From the NCBI GenBank assembly GCA_034401795.1, contig CM067369.1:184461881-184525880 (forward strand): a stretch of DNA of 64,000 nt. Direction: 5' to 3'. This document shows positions 35,899 to 47,707 of this stretch, in pieces. The translations under genes and the position numbers were made by a program. Position 1 is the stretch's first letter, and each line of letters starts with the position of its first letter. The stretch is from Chaetoderma sp. LZ-2023a (Eukaryota > Mollusca > Caudofoveata > Chaetodermatida > Chaetodermatidae). Below the pieces are notes generated by a model. That model ran no database searches. It was given only the letters and a program-made list of their open reading frames with translations, and was not told the DNA's origin.

Positions 35899-36366
35899 TT
35901 TAGCATGGGAGACGAACATTGTCAGCTTGGATATTTGAGCTTGATGTGTTCGTACCTCCAAATGGGATAGAGCACATTAAAGGCTTGATACGCTTTAGCA
36001 TGGCAGTCTATGACATCCTCATTCGTTTCTCTAGCCTGGTTCACACGTGCTACCCTTGCTGGCGAACCAGTACGCATTATCTGTCTACTCCCATTCCAGA
36101 TTGATGAGTGTATTCTGGTTTGTATTGACGAGCGTTGTCAATGTTCACAATCCAGTCACATGATACTGGCAAATCTCCCGTATGGTCTTCAGCTTTTCCT
36201 CTAGCGTTCACGGCATGACTGTGTGTGGATTCATCGCTGTCCTGATAGCCAAGTCTATCACCGGCGAGATGATCGTTGACAGCAGGCTTTCTTACATGGC
36301 ACAAGTGGCCGCAGTAAGCGAAGAAGATTTGTGACTATAGTAGACAGGCAAACATGAACAGTTCTT
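35899..36366. other. No gene recognised
   Basis: Only short overlapping frames on both strands. No motif. Confidence 0.45.
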
Positions 36367-36705
36367 CAATGGACCTTTCCACTGTATCCATCTACCATAT
36401 GACGTCATAATCAACTACGTGGCGTGTAGAATGACATCACGATCAATGACGTCATGAATGGCGTAGATAAGTACGTCACGAACGCATAGTTGAAGACGAA
36501 CTATGCGTTGTTGTACGAATTGTATGTCTTTACTATTTAATAAATATCCAGTCAAATTAGTTGCAAAATAGTCAACAACTTAACTGTAGTATTCAGGAAA
36601 TTGATAGTCAGGGCATTCGGGGATCAATTAATCCCAACACGGCGAAGTGTGGGTGGAGCTTATCTAATGATGGGTGGCGCATGGCTAAAACTGGGAAGGT
36701 CTATT
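36367..36705 (+). repeat. MITE family A copy, left palindrome arm deleted
   Basis: CAATGGACCTTTCCACTGTA to AAACTGGGAAGGTCTATT. The outer ends show the extended terminal inverted repeat (AATGGACCTTTCCA). CRE-like boxes on the left. Confidence 0.85.
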
Positions 36706-37457
36706 ATAGGAACAACATTGTCCTAAAGTTAAAGACAAATCAGATGCATGACATCATCCACAACAACGACATATCTTCTTGTCCACTTTAAGTTTTTAAC
36801 GATTTTTTATAATTTCATTTTCGTATCGTAGAAAATCGCGATATTATATATTACCACGATATATAGGATTATCTTTGGGCTTGATAGATATCCAAACAAG
36901 GATTAAAATCTAGATCAACACCAGGGAGACTAGTGGCGTATTGTCCAGAGTGTCGACGTATACAATATACCTACATTGCTTGGTAACTATACACGTACCC
37001 GTGTATTGGTAGAAATTTACGCTTTGTCTTTCCACATTGCTAGCATACCAACCACTCAAGCGCGTGACACATATGGTCAATAAATTGCCTTCCCATTCTT
37101 CGGCGTAATTATTGGCAAAGCTTCGGCTAAGACGGGTTTCCATCACACATCAGCAGATTTGCTGATATCACACCATCAATAGACCGAAAATTATTTGCTA
37201 TTAAAGTAAGCAATGTCTACTACTCAGTTCTAAGCTTGTCAGATTATATTGGAATGTTCTATGGACGTGGTACACACATGCATCAATGTCAATATTTGCG
37301 TGCATGGCATCAATATTTAATGCGAAATCGATAAATAATTTGTGACGCACTTTCGAATGACACTGCAATAATCGCGTGCTTGAACATTTAACACCGATCT
37401 GGTAAATAAAAAGATATGCTTACGCACATATCGGTAGCCTATAATTTGTTATTTGTT
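36706..37457. other. No gene recognised
   Basis: AT-rich sequence without coding signal. Confidence 0.5.
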
Positions 37458-37905
37458 CTACCCCCCCCCCACCCCCACCCCCCACCCCACCCCCACCCCC
37501 ACACACCCCCACCCCACCCCCCCCCCCCACCCAGATGCGATAAATTCTTTACAACAGGCGAAATATTGTGTTTATTATTTGAAAATTAATTTGACTGGAA
37601 GCTGTTACTGCCTACGACAACAACAACATCCAATCAATTCAATTTCAAAATATTACACAGTTTTCCTGTATGGCTGTCGTGAAATTACGATACTGAAGTA
37701 TAAGTTATTAAAATGTAGACCCGTGTAGCGTGATATTTTTCAAAGTAGATAATATACGGTATACAGCTCAGAAATAACGTAAAATGTTTCTAAAACACAA
37801 TTAAACGCACTGTTGAATATTTTAAAACATAATTGCTTTGGAAGACATTGCTGCCTAAGGCAACAATGTCTTCCAATTCAATTATGTTTTTAAAAAATAA
37901 ACAGA
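37458..37905. repeat. C/A-rich tract and two solitary palindromes
   Basis: CCCCCACCCC-type tract at 37458-37532. Palindrome at 37558-37655 (TTTGAAAATTAATTTGACTGG arm, partly decayed). Palindrome at 37808-37903 with arms CATAATTGCTTTGGAAGACA and ATGTCTTCCAATTCAATTATG. Confidence 0.75.
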
Positions 37906-38660
37906 ACAGTTCGTACTACCTAGCATAGCTAGAAATAGATCCAGCCACAAGGTGTTTCTGTTGCTTTTTTGTTCTTGGAAACATGTAAATATATTTACGA
38001 GCTCTACTGTATTAGATTAATAATACCACAGTTAAATGTTTGTACAATCCATACCTCGCTCTAAAAGTGTACTTCTTATTACACCGCGTGCGTAAGAAAG
38101 ACAAATCAAAATCATTGCATATACGCTAAAGACATTTTATCTCAATATTTATTATATTTGCACTTGGGATTATCTATATTCCAGACCAGCGCATGCTGTT
38201 TGATTTAATGACAACACGATATTATAGGCTTATTAAGATTAGGAATACGCGAATATTAAGCATAACACATTTTATCCTGAATTGTTCGTGTTTATTAAGC
38301 GTTCTCCTCCTCAGATGGGTGTCCCTGTGCACGATAGCAACAACATTCCGGAACGTGTTTGGCAAAAATGAGCACCAGCTCCTAAATTTCAATATTTATA
38401 CATCCGTTATTGTAAAGCGTATATTTTGATGTTAATGTTTAATGAGTATTCGAATACATAACCGTAGATGCAAGTATTTAAACTTAATAGCCGTTTCCAA
38501 GAATTTGCTAGATTTTCTAATTTGGATAATTTGAGCATGATTTATAGAACGTGCTTATGTTGTGTTATTATTTCCTGGTTCCTCTTGCAGTCAATCAGTA
38601 TGCACTTGATTTGTAGTGCCAATCATTTGCACATTTCATTGGCTTCCATTCGTTGTCTGT
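37906..38660. other. No gene recognised
   Basis: AT-rich sequence with two short frames lacking motifs. Confidence 0.45.
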
Positions 38661-38664
38661 TACC

Positions 38665-38777
<113 letters not shown>

Positions 38778-39120
38778 CCAACCATGTTTAACAGCCAGTG
38801 GTAGACTACCACACGATCGTGATATGATATTAGACTGTATTATTTACACATGCACACAGGGATGCGCACACGCGCGCTCACAAACGTACGCACGCACCAC
38901 GCACTTATAGTATAACGTCATGAACAATTGCCGCCTACGACAACAAGATTAAAATAAAACTCTACGCCATAACATAAGAACTATACAGTCAAATAGAACA
39001 ATGTTGGTGTCAAAATGACCAGAAAGTATTCATGCAATTATTTCAATATGATAGACTATTTCTAATAACCTATAAACATGTGCCGAATTAGCCCACGCCT
39101 TTATAGTCACGGAGTATCGC

Positions 39121-39497
39121 TAATGGAGAATTTCCCGTTTCCCCATCGACCATATGACGTCATAATCAACTCCATAACATGTAGGATGACACCATAATTA
39201 ATTTTGTCACGAATGAAGTAACTAAGTTCGTTACGAACGCTTAATTGATGACAGACTATGCGTTGTAAGAATTGCAGGGCTGTACTGTTTAATAAACATG
39301 CTGTTGAATATTTTAAAACTAATTTAACTTGGTGCTGTTGCTACCATCCAGTCAAATTAGATTCAAGATTTTCAACAGCTTACCTGTATATTTTTGTGGA
39401 AATTGATAGTCAGTGGGTTCAAGGTCGATCGATCACAACACGAGCGGGTTGTGGGTGGAGCTTAGCTAGGGGTGGGCGGGACATAGATAAAACTAGT
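39121..39497 (+). repeat. MITE family A copy
   Basis: TGGAGAATTTCCCGTTTCCC to TAGATAAAACTAGTG, with one GACGTCA box, a shortened palindrome and the GGTGGAGCTTAGCTAGGGG segment. Confidence 0.78.
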
Positions 39498-39686
39498 GCG
39501 GGTAAAATCACCTATGCACATGCTTACTATTTAAATACAGCCTCCAAAATTAGACCTGGGTTTGTTTGTGCTGTTGATTAGTCAGTTTGTCTTACAAGTT
39601 AATTTGCTAATTTAACCTCGCTTGTGCCAGCTTAACCCTTTAATGGTCAATTTGTTAAAGAAATGACCTCTGCAGTGATCTTCACA

Positions 39687-39786
39687 AATGTCCATTTGCA
39701 GACTAAGAGAAGAATACCTTTGAAAATTTAACACTGGATCTAGTGGTAAATTTTCCAAAATGTTCTTCCTGGTCTGCAATTGGACA
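39687..39786. repeat. Foldback element, family C, shortened
   Basis: AAATGTCCATTTGCAGACTA against TGGTCTGCAATTGGACA. The central part is deleted. Confidence 0.75.
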
Positions 39787-40400
39787 CTGGCTAAGCAGAA
39801 ATTTGAATTTTCTTGACCATTTCACTTTTGATGAATGTCCATTTGAAGGATAACAGAAATCTATTCTTTTTGGCTGCAAATGTCAAATTTTCCTTGAAAA
39901 GTATTGGCAATCAAATGGTTAAATGAAATACATTTTGAGCGCCTTAATGCGCTATTAACGCAAGCCAGATTAAATAAGATCATTGTTCTAGCACTCCGGT
40001 TCACGGTTCTTCCAAACAATCACATAGAAACCATTATAAAGTAGTTCTGCTAGTGTGGCCATCATGTATGTGACAAAAGTTACACTCTGTGCTATGATTC
40101 CTATCATCATATTCTTCAAAGAAACACTCAGGAGTGTCGGCCACTGTCACTGACACAGAAATATTTAGATAACTAATTTGTCAGCATTTAAGCATCTCAT
40201 TTAACCACTCGTGTGTCAACATCACCTCAAAGCGCTCAAAATACTACTTGATATATCAATTAAACATTTTGATGGTCAATATTTTTCAAGATATTTTAAT
40301 TTTAGAAAACTATTTTTGTAAATTTACCACTGAATCATTTTTCACCGGATTGACCATTAAAGGGGTAATAGCAAAGAAAATTAAAGTTTTTACTCAGCCA
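39787..40400. other. No gene; family C fragment
   Basis: A fragment at 39834-39880 repeats the TGTCCATTTG motif. Otherwise AT-rich with nothing recognised. Confidence 0.45.
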
Positions 40401-40525
40401 GTGTCTATCTGCAGGCCGCGAGAAGAGTATTTTTGAAAATTTACCACTAGATTGACTGGCTCGGTTACCGAGCCAGTCATTCGAGTGGTAAATATTTAAA
40501 AATTCTCTTCCCTAGACCTTTAAAG
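40401..40525. repeat. Foldback element, family C
   Basis: GTGTCTATCTGCAGGCCGCG arm, centre GACTGGCTCGGTTACCGAGC, right arm decayed near CTAGACCTTTAAAG. Confidence 0.82.
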
Positions 40526-40950
40526 TAGCCACGTCTGAAGACCACTGCAAAGTTGTTTTTGGTAAGTTTGACCATTCAAGTGTTAAAGTGACACAAGAAT
40601 GGTTAAATATCTTATGCAATTGCAGTAAAGTTTATGGATAATTGTGCAAATTCTTTAATGTTATTAGAGCTTAATTCGTCATATGTGAGAGGAGTGTTTC
40701 TGATTAATTTGAATGTCTAACGAATTGATTTAGACATGCATGTTATTTACTTTATCTACAAAATGTCCACTGGATTGTATGCGCTCCCTTACAATTAATA
40801 CTGGAATACACAGAAAGCAATACTTACCAGTGCAACGGTACACGAGAGTCCTTGTCTTTTTATGGATACGATTAGGAACAACTATAACGAATAAACCTTT
40901 TTCTTTTACATTAAGAGAAGAATACGTTTAGACTAAGTAGAATTGCTATG
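40526..40950. other. No gene recognised
   Basis: AT-rich. No motif. Confidence 0.5.
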
Positions 40951-41066
40951 TACACTCCCCTCCCCCCTCCAACCACACCCCCACCCACCCCACATCTCTC
41001 CCTCCCTCCCCATCCCGTCCACCTCCCCTCCCCCCCCCATCTCTCTCTCTCTCTCCCTCCCTCCCT

Positions 41067-41118
<52 letters not shown>
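40951..41118. repeat. C-rich and (CT)n simple sequence
   Basis: CCCTCCCC/CCACCC tract followed by about 30 CT units. It gives spurious Arg-Glu and Ser-Leu frames. Confidence 0.97.
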
Positions 41119-41122
<4 letters not shown>

Positions 41123-41784
41123 GAACGTTAATTATTAGCAATGCTAACACGATTTCCCGCGCATTTGTAGAAACTAATCTAATACAGCACGTAAAAATAA
41201 TTTATTCGCCAAACGCCAGTCAATTATTACCAAATATGCTACTTTTTCACGTAGCCATGAGTCTACAACATTTTGCCAATTATTCCTGTTATATAACGAG
41301 AAGCAATATTGCTGGTATACTTTCCCGTTTACAAGTCCCGTTGCGTGTTTTTCAATTACTCGTCGCCTGATGTATCAATAAATGTCAGGACAGTCGGCTA
41401 GCTGCGGTGTAATAAAGGTTTAATAGACCATCAGAATGGTTTTTGCTCCCGCAATTATATCGTTAACCATAACACTTACGAAGGCCGGATACAGCAACAT
41501 TAGTTCAACATCGCAGATATTCTACTCAATGTTGTGATACTAATTTGACCGGAAACTGTTGCTAGTGAGATCAGCAACAGTTTCTAGTCAAAGCGGTTTC
41601 AAAATATTCAGAAGCCTGAATAGTTTGATAATTTGAAGCGGGCTGAAATCATTTAATCCAACTGCGATCACGACGGATTAGTTTTATCTCACAATCGAAA
41701 TGCCATAAAAAATGTGAATTATAGACCAGACGTATTGGCTATCGTAACTGCAAGTTCGTTATACGCCCGAATCTAATCTGCAAC
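41119..41784. other. No gene; solitary palindrome
   Basis: Palindrome at 41521-41612 (TTTGACCGGAAACTGTTGCT and its complement). No coding signal. Confidence 0.6.
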
Positions 41785-41918
41785 TCAAATACACGACGTC
41801 ACAACCAATTACGTCACATGCAGGCAGACGTCGCATTCAAAATACGTACTGAATGACCTGCTTAAGGCTGTCATGACCACTTAATCATCCGTCAAGTGTT
41901 CTAATTGTACGCCTTTAC

Positions 41919-42012
<94 letters not shown>

Positions 42013-42197
42013 GAGTTATGGTGAATATTTTGAAACTAATTTAACAGGGCGCTGCATATGCAGTAACACCGCCCAGTCAAATTGGTTTCAACATACTCAA
42101 CAGCTTGATAATGAGATTCTGGGAAATCAGGATTCAATAGATCGCAACACGGACAAGGCGTGACACGCGGAAATGGGCAGGGCATAGCTAAACGTGG
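41785..42197 (+). repeat. MITE family A copy with internal (AAT)n expansion
   Basis: CRE-type boxes (ACGACGTCACAACC) on the left, then about 30 AAT units (41921-42011) exactly where other copies have the TATTTAATAAACATG segment. The palindrome and right half to CATAGCTAAACGTGG follow. The microsatellite probably grew from the native TTTAATAAA stretch. Confidence 0.75.
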
Positions 42198-42247
42198 TTT
42201 AATCCAACGCTAACTCTTGTTGTTGATGGTAGCTGTGGATTTCAAAG

Positions 42248-42482
42248 GCCGCGTTCTCACTAGAGACTTAATTGGGAATAATGCCGTACCTCACTAAGGC
42301 CGTGTTCTCACTAGAGAGTTAACCAGGATTAACGCCATACCTCAGTATGGCGTTATTCCTGATTAAGGCCGTGTTCCCACTAGAGAGTTAACCGGCGTAA
42401 AGCAATACTGAGGTATGGCGTTATTCCTGATTAACTCTCCAGTGAGAACACAGTTTAAGTCTCTAGTGAGAACACGGCCTAA
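42248..42482. mobile_element. MITE containing the 69-bp unit (putative satellite seed)
   Basis: The ends are GGCCGCGTTCTCACTAGAGA and CTCTAGTGAGAACACGGCC, so it folds back on itself. Inside is one exact 69-bp unit (GGCCGTGTTCTCACTAGAGA ... CCTGATTAA) followed by a second, diverged unit. The inner hairpin is TAACGCCATACCTCAGTATGGCGTTA. Flanking TAA on both sides may be a 3-bp target duplication as in Harbinger-type elements (inference). Confidence 0.75.
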
Positions 42483-42499
42483 GAGAAAAACAGCTAACA

Positions 42500-42780
42500 A
42501 ACGCGTAAAATACTCCTTACCCTACCACACACCCCTATCCCCACCACACCACCCCCCCCCTCCCACCTTCTACACACAACTGATACTTGCGTGTATGAGT
42601 CTTAAACATTCAACCCTTGAAATTACAGTTCCTCAATTTCAAGACAACTATACAAGAGAGCCTTTTCATGTTTTGAAACTAATTTAGTTGGAAACATCTA
42701 CTGCCATCGGGGATGGGGGGGGGGGGGGGTTGCCAGGAAAGGCTCACAGTCAACTTATTTTCAAAATAGTCAATATAATA
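42500..42780. repeat. C-rich tract and palindrome with G-run
   Basis: CCCACCACACCACC tract at 42530-42570. A decayed palindrome at 42665-42772 has a run of about 14 Gs inserted at its centre (42714-42729). Confidence 0.6.
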
Positions 42781-43192
42781 TCTCTTAGATAATAAGGAAA
42801 GTATCTCCTTTTCTGTCCTGTGGGGATTAAAGAGCTAATCGATCCGAGCAACGACTATCGGACGCTATAGTCTATGAATCACCACAGCTGTCGCGGGTGG
42901 AGTGCGGGTGTCAGGTGGGGGTTGACTGCACTCTATGCATCAGATATTTGATAGAAATCGTGTAATAAAGTAATAAATAATGATTACAGAAGACAGATAC
43001 GTTCCATTATACAAGAAAACGGTGAAACTGTCAGATTTTAAATCCAATGAAAAATAGACGAAAAACCCAGTTCTTCGGTTGAATAAACGAAAATACACTT
43101 CAGGGGGATATGCGTAGTCGGCAAAATCAACAGATTATTACGGTAATCTTGAAATTCCAATGTGTTAATTTAATTTTAAGACAACTATACAG
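42781..43192. other. No gene recognised
   Basis: Unique-looking sequence without coding signal. Confidence 0.5.
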
Positions 43193-43300
43193 GCAAATTG
43201 TTGAATATTTTGAAACTAAGTTGACTGAGGGGGGGGGGTGCTGTTGCTGCATATAGCAGCAACAGTTCCCGGTTAAATTAGCTTCAAAATATCCAGCAGA
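43193..43300. repeat. Solitary palindrome, G-run in one arm
   Basis: GTTGAATATTTTGAAACTAA left arm and TTAGCTTCAAAATATCCAGC right arm around TGTTGCTGCATATAGCAGCA. A run of 9 Gs at 43231-43239 sits in the left arm. Confidence 0.8.
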
Positions 43301-43539
43301 ATATTCCTCACGCCAGAGGAAATTTATTGGTTCTAGTTTGTTAAGATTAAAGAGTCAATAAGCGCTTGGCGTTATGGAAATAGATGATGCTCTGAAATAA
43401 ATCTAGTCTTTTTTCAATATGTTTGCGTATCCCATAAATATTACACGCGAAACTATATCACCGGCTGACCAGGTGGCTGTTACTTTCTTATTAAATCGTC
43501 ATAAATACGACACCCATATCATCGTCACGATGCAAATCT

Positions 43540-43950
43540 AAGGCCTCTTTCTCATTGCCTAATTCTGTTTAACTATTTCGTGTACTATGTAGGTTAATAA
43601 ATAGCCGATATATCGGTTTGCATTCACACTGTTGGGAGATAGTCCAGGACTGGACGGCGGTGCCACCCGGCGAACAGCCAGATAACATGATGATCGTAGC
43701 GAGCTACCTGGCAGACAGTGCGAGAAAATGCTGACGTTCAAGCTACCTGGCAGATTTTGACGAAATAGGCTGCGTTCACGTAGGGAAGAATTAGCGATAT
43801 ATCGGAAGATAAACCGCGATTTTGCGGGATTAAATTTCGAAATAAATAACATATTTATTCCGGTACAAGAGCCAGTCCAATGAGAACGCTAGCCGATATA
43901 CCTGCTATTTACCGAAATAGTGGTTGCATGAGAACACGGCCAACACGGCC
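43540..43950. repeat. Foldback element flanking the satellite
   Basis: Starts TAAGGCCTCTTTCTCATTGC ... TTAACTATTTCGTGTACTATG. The start recurs directly after the satellite (47606-47665). Near its right end CGAAATAGTGGTTGCATGAG, then AACACGGCC, is an imperfect inverted match, and CCGATATATCGG-like words lie on both sides. The 69-bp array begins at its right edge. Confidence 0.6.
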
Positions 43951-46900
43951 TAAGGCGTGTTCTCGCTCGAGAGTTAAACAGGAATAACGCCATACTGAAG
44001 TATGGCGGTATTCCTTATTAAGGCCGTGTTCTCGCGGGAGAGTTAAACAGGAATAACGCCATACTGAAGTATGGCGTTATTCCTTATTAAGGCCGTGTTC
44101 TCGCGGGAGAGTTAAACAGGAATAACGCCATACTGAAGTATGGCGGTATTCCTTATTAAGGCCGTGTTCTCGCTCGAGAGTTAAACAGGAATAACGCCAT
44201 ACTGAAGTATGGCGGTATTCCTTATTAAGGCCGTGTTCTCGCGGGAGAGTTAAACAGGAATAACGCCATACTGAAGTATGGCGTTATTCCTTATTAAGGC
44301 CGTGTTCTCGCTCGAGAGTTAAACAGGAATAACGCCATACTGAAGTATGGCGGTATTCCTTATTAAGGCCGTGTTCTCGCGGGAGAGTTAAACAGGAATA
44401 ACGCCATACTGAAGTATGGCGGTATTCCTTATTAAGGCCGTGTTCTCGCGGGAGAGTTAAACAGGAATAACGCCATACTGAAGTATGGCGGTATTCCTTA
44501 TTAAGGCCGTGTTCTCGCGGGAGAGTTAAACAGGAATAACGCCATACTGAAGTATGGCGGTATTCCTTATTAAGGCCGTGTTCTCGCTCGAGAGTTAAAC
44601 AGGAATAACGCCATACTGAAGTATGGCGGTATTCCTTATTAAGGCCGTGTTCTCGCGGGAGAGTTAAACAGGAATAACGCCATACTGAAGTATGGCGTTA
44701 TTCCTTATTAAGGCCGTGTTCTCGCTCGAGAGTTAAACAGGAATAACGCCATACTGAAGTATGGCGGTATTCCTTATTAAGGCCGTGTTCTCGCGGGAGA
44801 GTTAAACAGGAATAACGCCATACTGAAGTATGGCGTTATTCCTTATTAAGGCCGTGTTCTCGCGGGAGAGTTAAACAGGAATAACGCCATACTGAAGTAT
44901 GGCGTTATTCCTTATTAAGGCCGTGTTCTCGCTCGAGAGTTAAACAGGAATAACGCCATACTGAAGTATGGCGGTATTCCTTATTAAGGCCGTGTTCTCG
45001 CTCGAGAGTTAAACAGGAATAACGCCATACTGAAGTATGGCGGTATTCCTTATTAAGGCCGTGTTCTCGCTCGAGAGTTAAACAGGAATAACGCCATACT
45101 GAAGTATGGCGTTATTCCTTATTAAGGCCGTGTTCTCGCTCGAGAGTTAAACAGGAATAACGCCATACTGAAGTATGGCGGTATTCCTTATTAAGGCCGT
45201 GTTCTCGCTCGAGAGTTAAACAGGAATAACGCCATACTGAAGTATGGCGGTATTCCTTATTAAGGCCGTGTTCTCGCTCGAGAGTTAAACAGGAATAACG
45301 CCATACTGAAGTATGGCGGTATTCCTTATTAAGGCCGTGTTCTCGCGGGAGAGTTAAACAGGAATAACGCCATACTGAAGTATGGCGTTATTCCTTATTA
45401 AGGCCGTGTTCTCGCTCGAGAGTTAAACAGGAATAACGCCATACTGAAGTATGGCGGTATTCCTTATTAAGGCCGTGTTCTCGCTCGAGAGTTAAACAGG
45501 AATAACGCCATACTGAAGTATGGCGGTATTCCTTATTAAGGCCGTGTTCTCGCGGGAGAGTTAAACAGGAATAACGCCATACTGAAGTATGGCGGTATTC
45601 CTTATTAAGGCCGTGTTCTCGCGGGAGAGTTAAACAGGAATAACGCCATACTGAAGTATGGCGGTATTCCTTATTAAGGCCGTGTTCTCGCGGGAGAGTT
45701 AAACAGGAATAACGCCATACTGAAGTATGGCGTTATTCCTTATTAAGGCCGTGTTCTCGCTCGAGAGTTAAACAGGAATAACGCCATACTGAAGTATGGC
45801 GGTATTCCTTATTAAGGCCGTGTTCTCGCGGGAGAGTTAAACAGGAATAACGCCATACTGAAGTATGGCGTTATTCCTTATTAAGGCCGTGTTCTCGCGG
45901 GAGAGTTAAAAGGGAATAACGCCATACTGAAGTATGGCGGTATTCCTTATTAAGGCCGTGTTCTCGCTCGAGAGTTAAACAGGAATAACGCCATACTGAA
46001 GTATGGCGTTATTCCTTATTAAGGCCGTGTTCTCGCGGGAGAGTTAAACAGGAATAACGCCATACTGAAGTATGGCGGTATTCCTTATTAAGGCCGTGTT
46101 CTCGCGGGAGAGTTAAACAGGAATAACGCCATACTGAAGTATGGCGGTATTCCTTATTAAGGCCGTGTTCTCGCGGGAGAGTTAAACAGGAATAACGCCA
46201 TACTGAAGTATGGCGGTATTCCTTATTAAGGCCGTGTTCTCGCGGGAGAGTTAAACAGGAATAACGCCATACTGAAGTATGGCGGTATTCCTTATTAAGG
46301 CCGTGTTCTCGCGGGAGAGTTAAACAGGAATAACGCCATACTGAAGTATGGCGGTATTCCTTATTAAGGCCGTGTTCTCGCTCGAGAGTTAAACAGGAAT
46401 AACGCCATACTGAAGTATGGCGTTATTCCTTATTAAGGCCGTGTTCTCGCGGGAGAGTTAAACAGGAATAACGCCATACTGAAGTATGGCGGTATTCCTT
46501 ATTAAGGCCGTGTTCTCGCTCGAGAGTTAAACAGGAATAACGCCATACTGAAGTATGGCGGTATTCCTTATTAAGGCCGTGTTCTCGCTCGAGAGTTAAA
46601 CAGGAATAACGCCATACTGAAGTATGGCGTTATTCCTTATTAAGGCCGTGTTCTCGCGGGAGAGTTAAACAGGAATAACGCCATACTGAAGTATGGCGGT
46701 ATTCCTTATTAAGGCCGTGTTCTCGCTCGAGAGTTAAACAGGAATAACGCCATACTGAAGTATGGCGGTATTCCTTATTAAGGCCGTGTTCTCGCGGGAG
46801 AGTTAAACAGGAATAACGCCATACTGAAGTATGGCGTTATTCCTTATTAAGGCCGTGTTCTCGCGGGAGAGTTAAACAGGAATAACGCCATACTGAAGTA

Positions 46901-47548
46901 TGGCGGTATTCCTTATTAAGGCCGTGTTCTCGCGGGAGAGTTAAACAGGAATAACGCCATACTGAAGTATGGCGTTATTCCTTATTAAGGCCGTGTTCTC
47001 GCTCGAGAGTTAAACAGGAATAACGCCATACTGAAGTATGGCGGTATTCCTTATTAAGGCCGTGTTCTCGCTCGAGAGTTAAACAGGAATAACGCCATAC
47101 TGAAGTATGGCGGTATTCCTTATTAAGGCCGTGTTCTCGCTCGAGAGTTAAACAGGAATAACGCCATACTGAAGTATGGCGGTATTCCTTATTAAGGCCG
47201 TGTTCTCGCTCGAGAGTTAAACAGGAATAACGCCATACTGAAGTATGGCGGTATTCCTTATTAAGGCCGTGTTCTCGCTCGAGAGTTAAACAGGAATAAC
47301 GCCATACTGAAGTATGGCGGTATTCCTTATTAAGGCCGTGTTCTCGCTCGAGAGTTAAACAGGAATAACGCCATACTGAAGTATGGCGGTATTCCTTATT
47401 AAGGCCGTGTTCTCGCTCGAGAGTTAAACAGGAATAACGCCATACTGAAGTGTGGCGTTATTCATTATTAAGGCCGTGTTCTCCCGGGAGAGTTAAAAGG
47501 GAATAACGTCATACCTCAGCAGTGCGTTACGCCGGTTAAGTCTCTAGT
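43951..47548. repeat. 69-bp satellite, 51 units in perfect register plus a diverged last unit
   Basis: The landmark TCTCG recurs every 69 bp from 43961 to 47411 without a single indel, and once more at 47480 in a diverged unit. Each unit holds the hairpin AATAACGCCATAC-TGAA-GTATGGCGTTATT. Two sites vary: GCGGGAG or GCTCGAG (a CTCGAG palindrome), and GGCGTTATT (perfect hairpin) or GGCGGTATT (one mismatch). By my reading the combinations are 21 TC/G, 15 GG/G, 10 GG/T and 5 TC/T. There is no coding potential. The related MITE at 42248-42482 has the same 69-bp spacing. Confidence 0.95.
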
Positions 47549-47606
47549 GAGAAAACGGCCTCAGTCTCTAATGAGAACACGGCCTTAGTCTCTAGTGAGA
47601 ACACGG
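47549..47606. repeat. Right edge of the satellite: MITE-type ends in tandem
   Basis: Three successive copies of TCTCTARTGAGAACACGGCC-like sequence, the terminal sequence of the MITE at 42248-42482. The array is therefore closed by the inverted MITE end. Confidence 0.8.
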
Positions 47607-47682
47607 CCTAAGGCCTCTTTCTTATCGCATAATCTTGTTTAACTATTTCGTGTGCTATGTAGGTGAGAACCTCTGACTACAG

Positions 47683-47707
47683 GGGCGGGGGTGGGGGGGG
47701 GGGGGGT
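47683..47707. repeat. G-run
   Basis: GGGGGTGGGGG followed by more than ten Gs. Exact length is doubtful in any assembly. Confidence 0.9.

Noticed and set aside
43951-47548. CRISPR-like array
   Set aside because: Units are contiguous with no unique spacers, the context is eukaryotic and no cas genes exist; it is a satellite.
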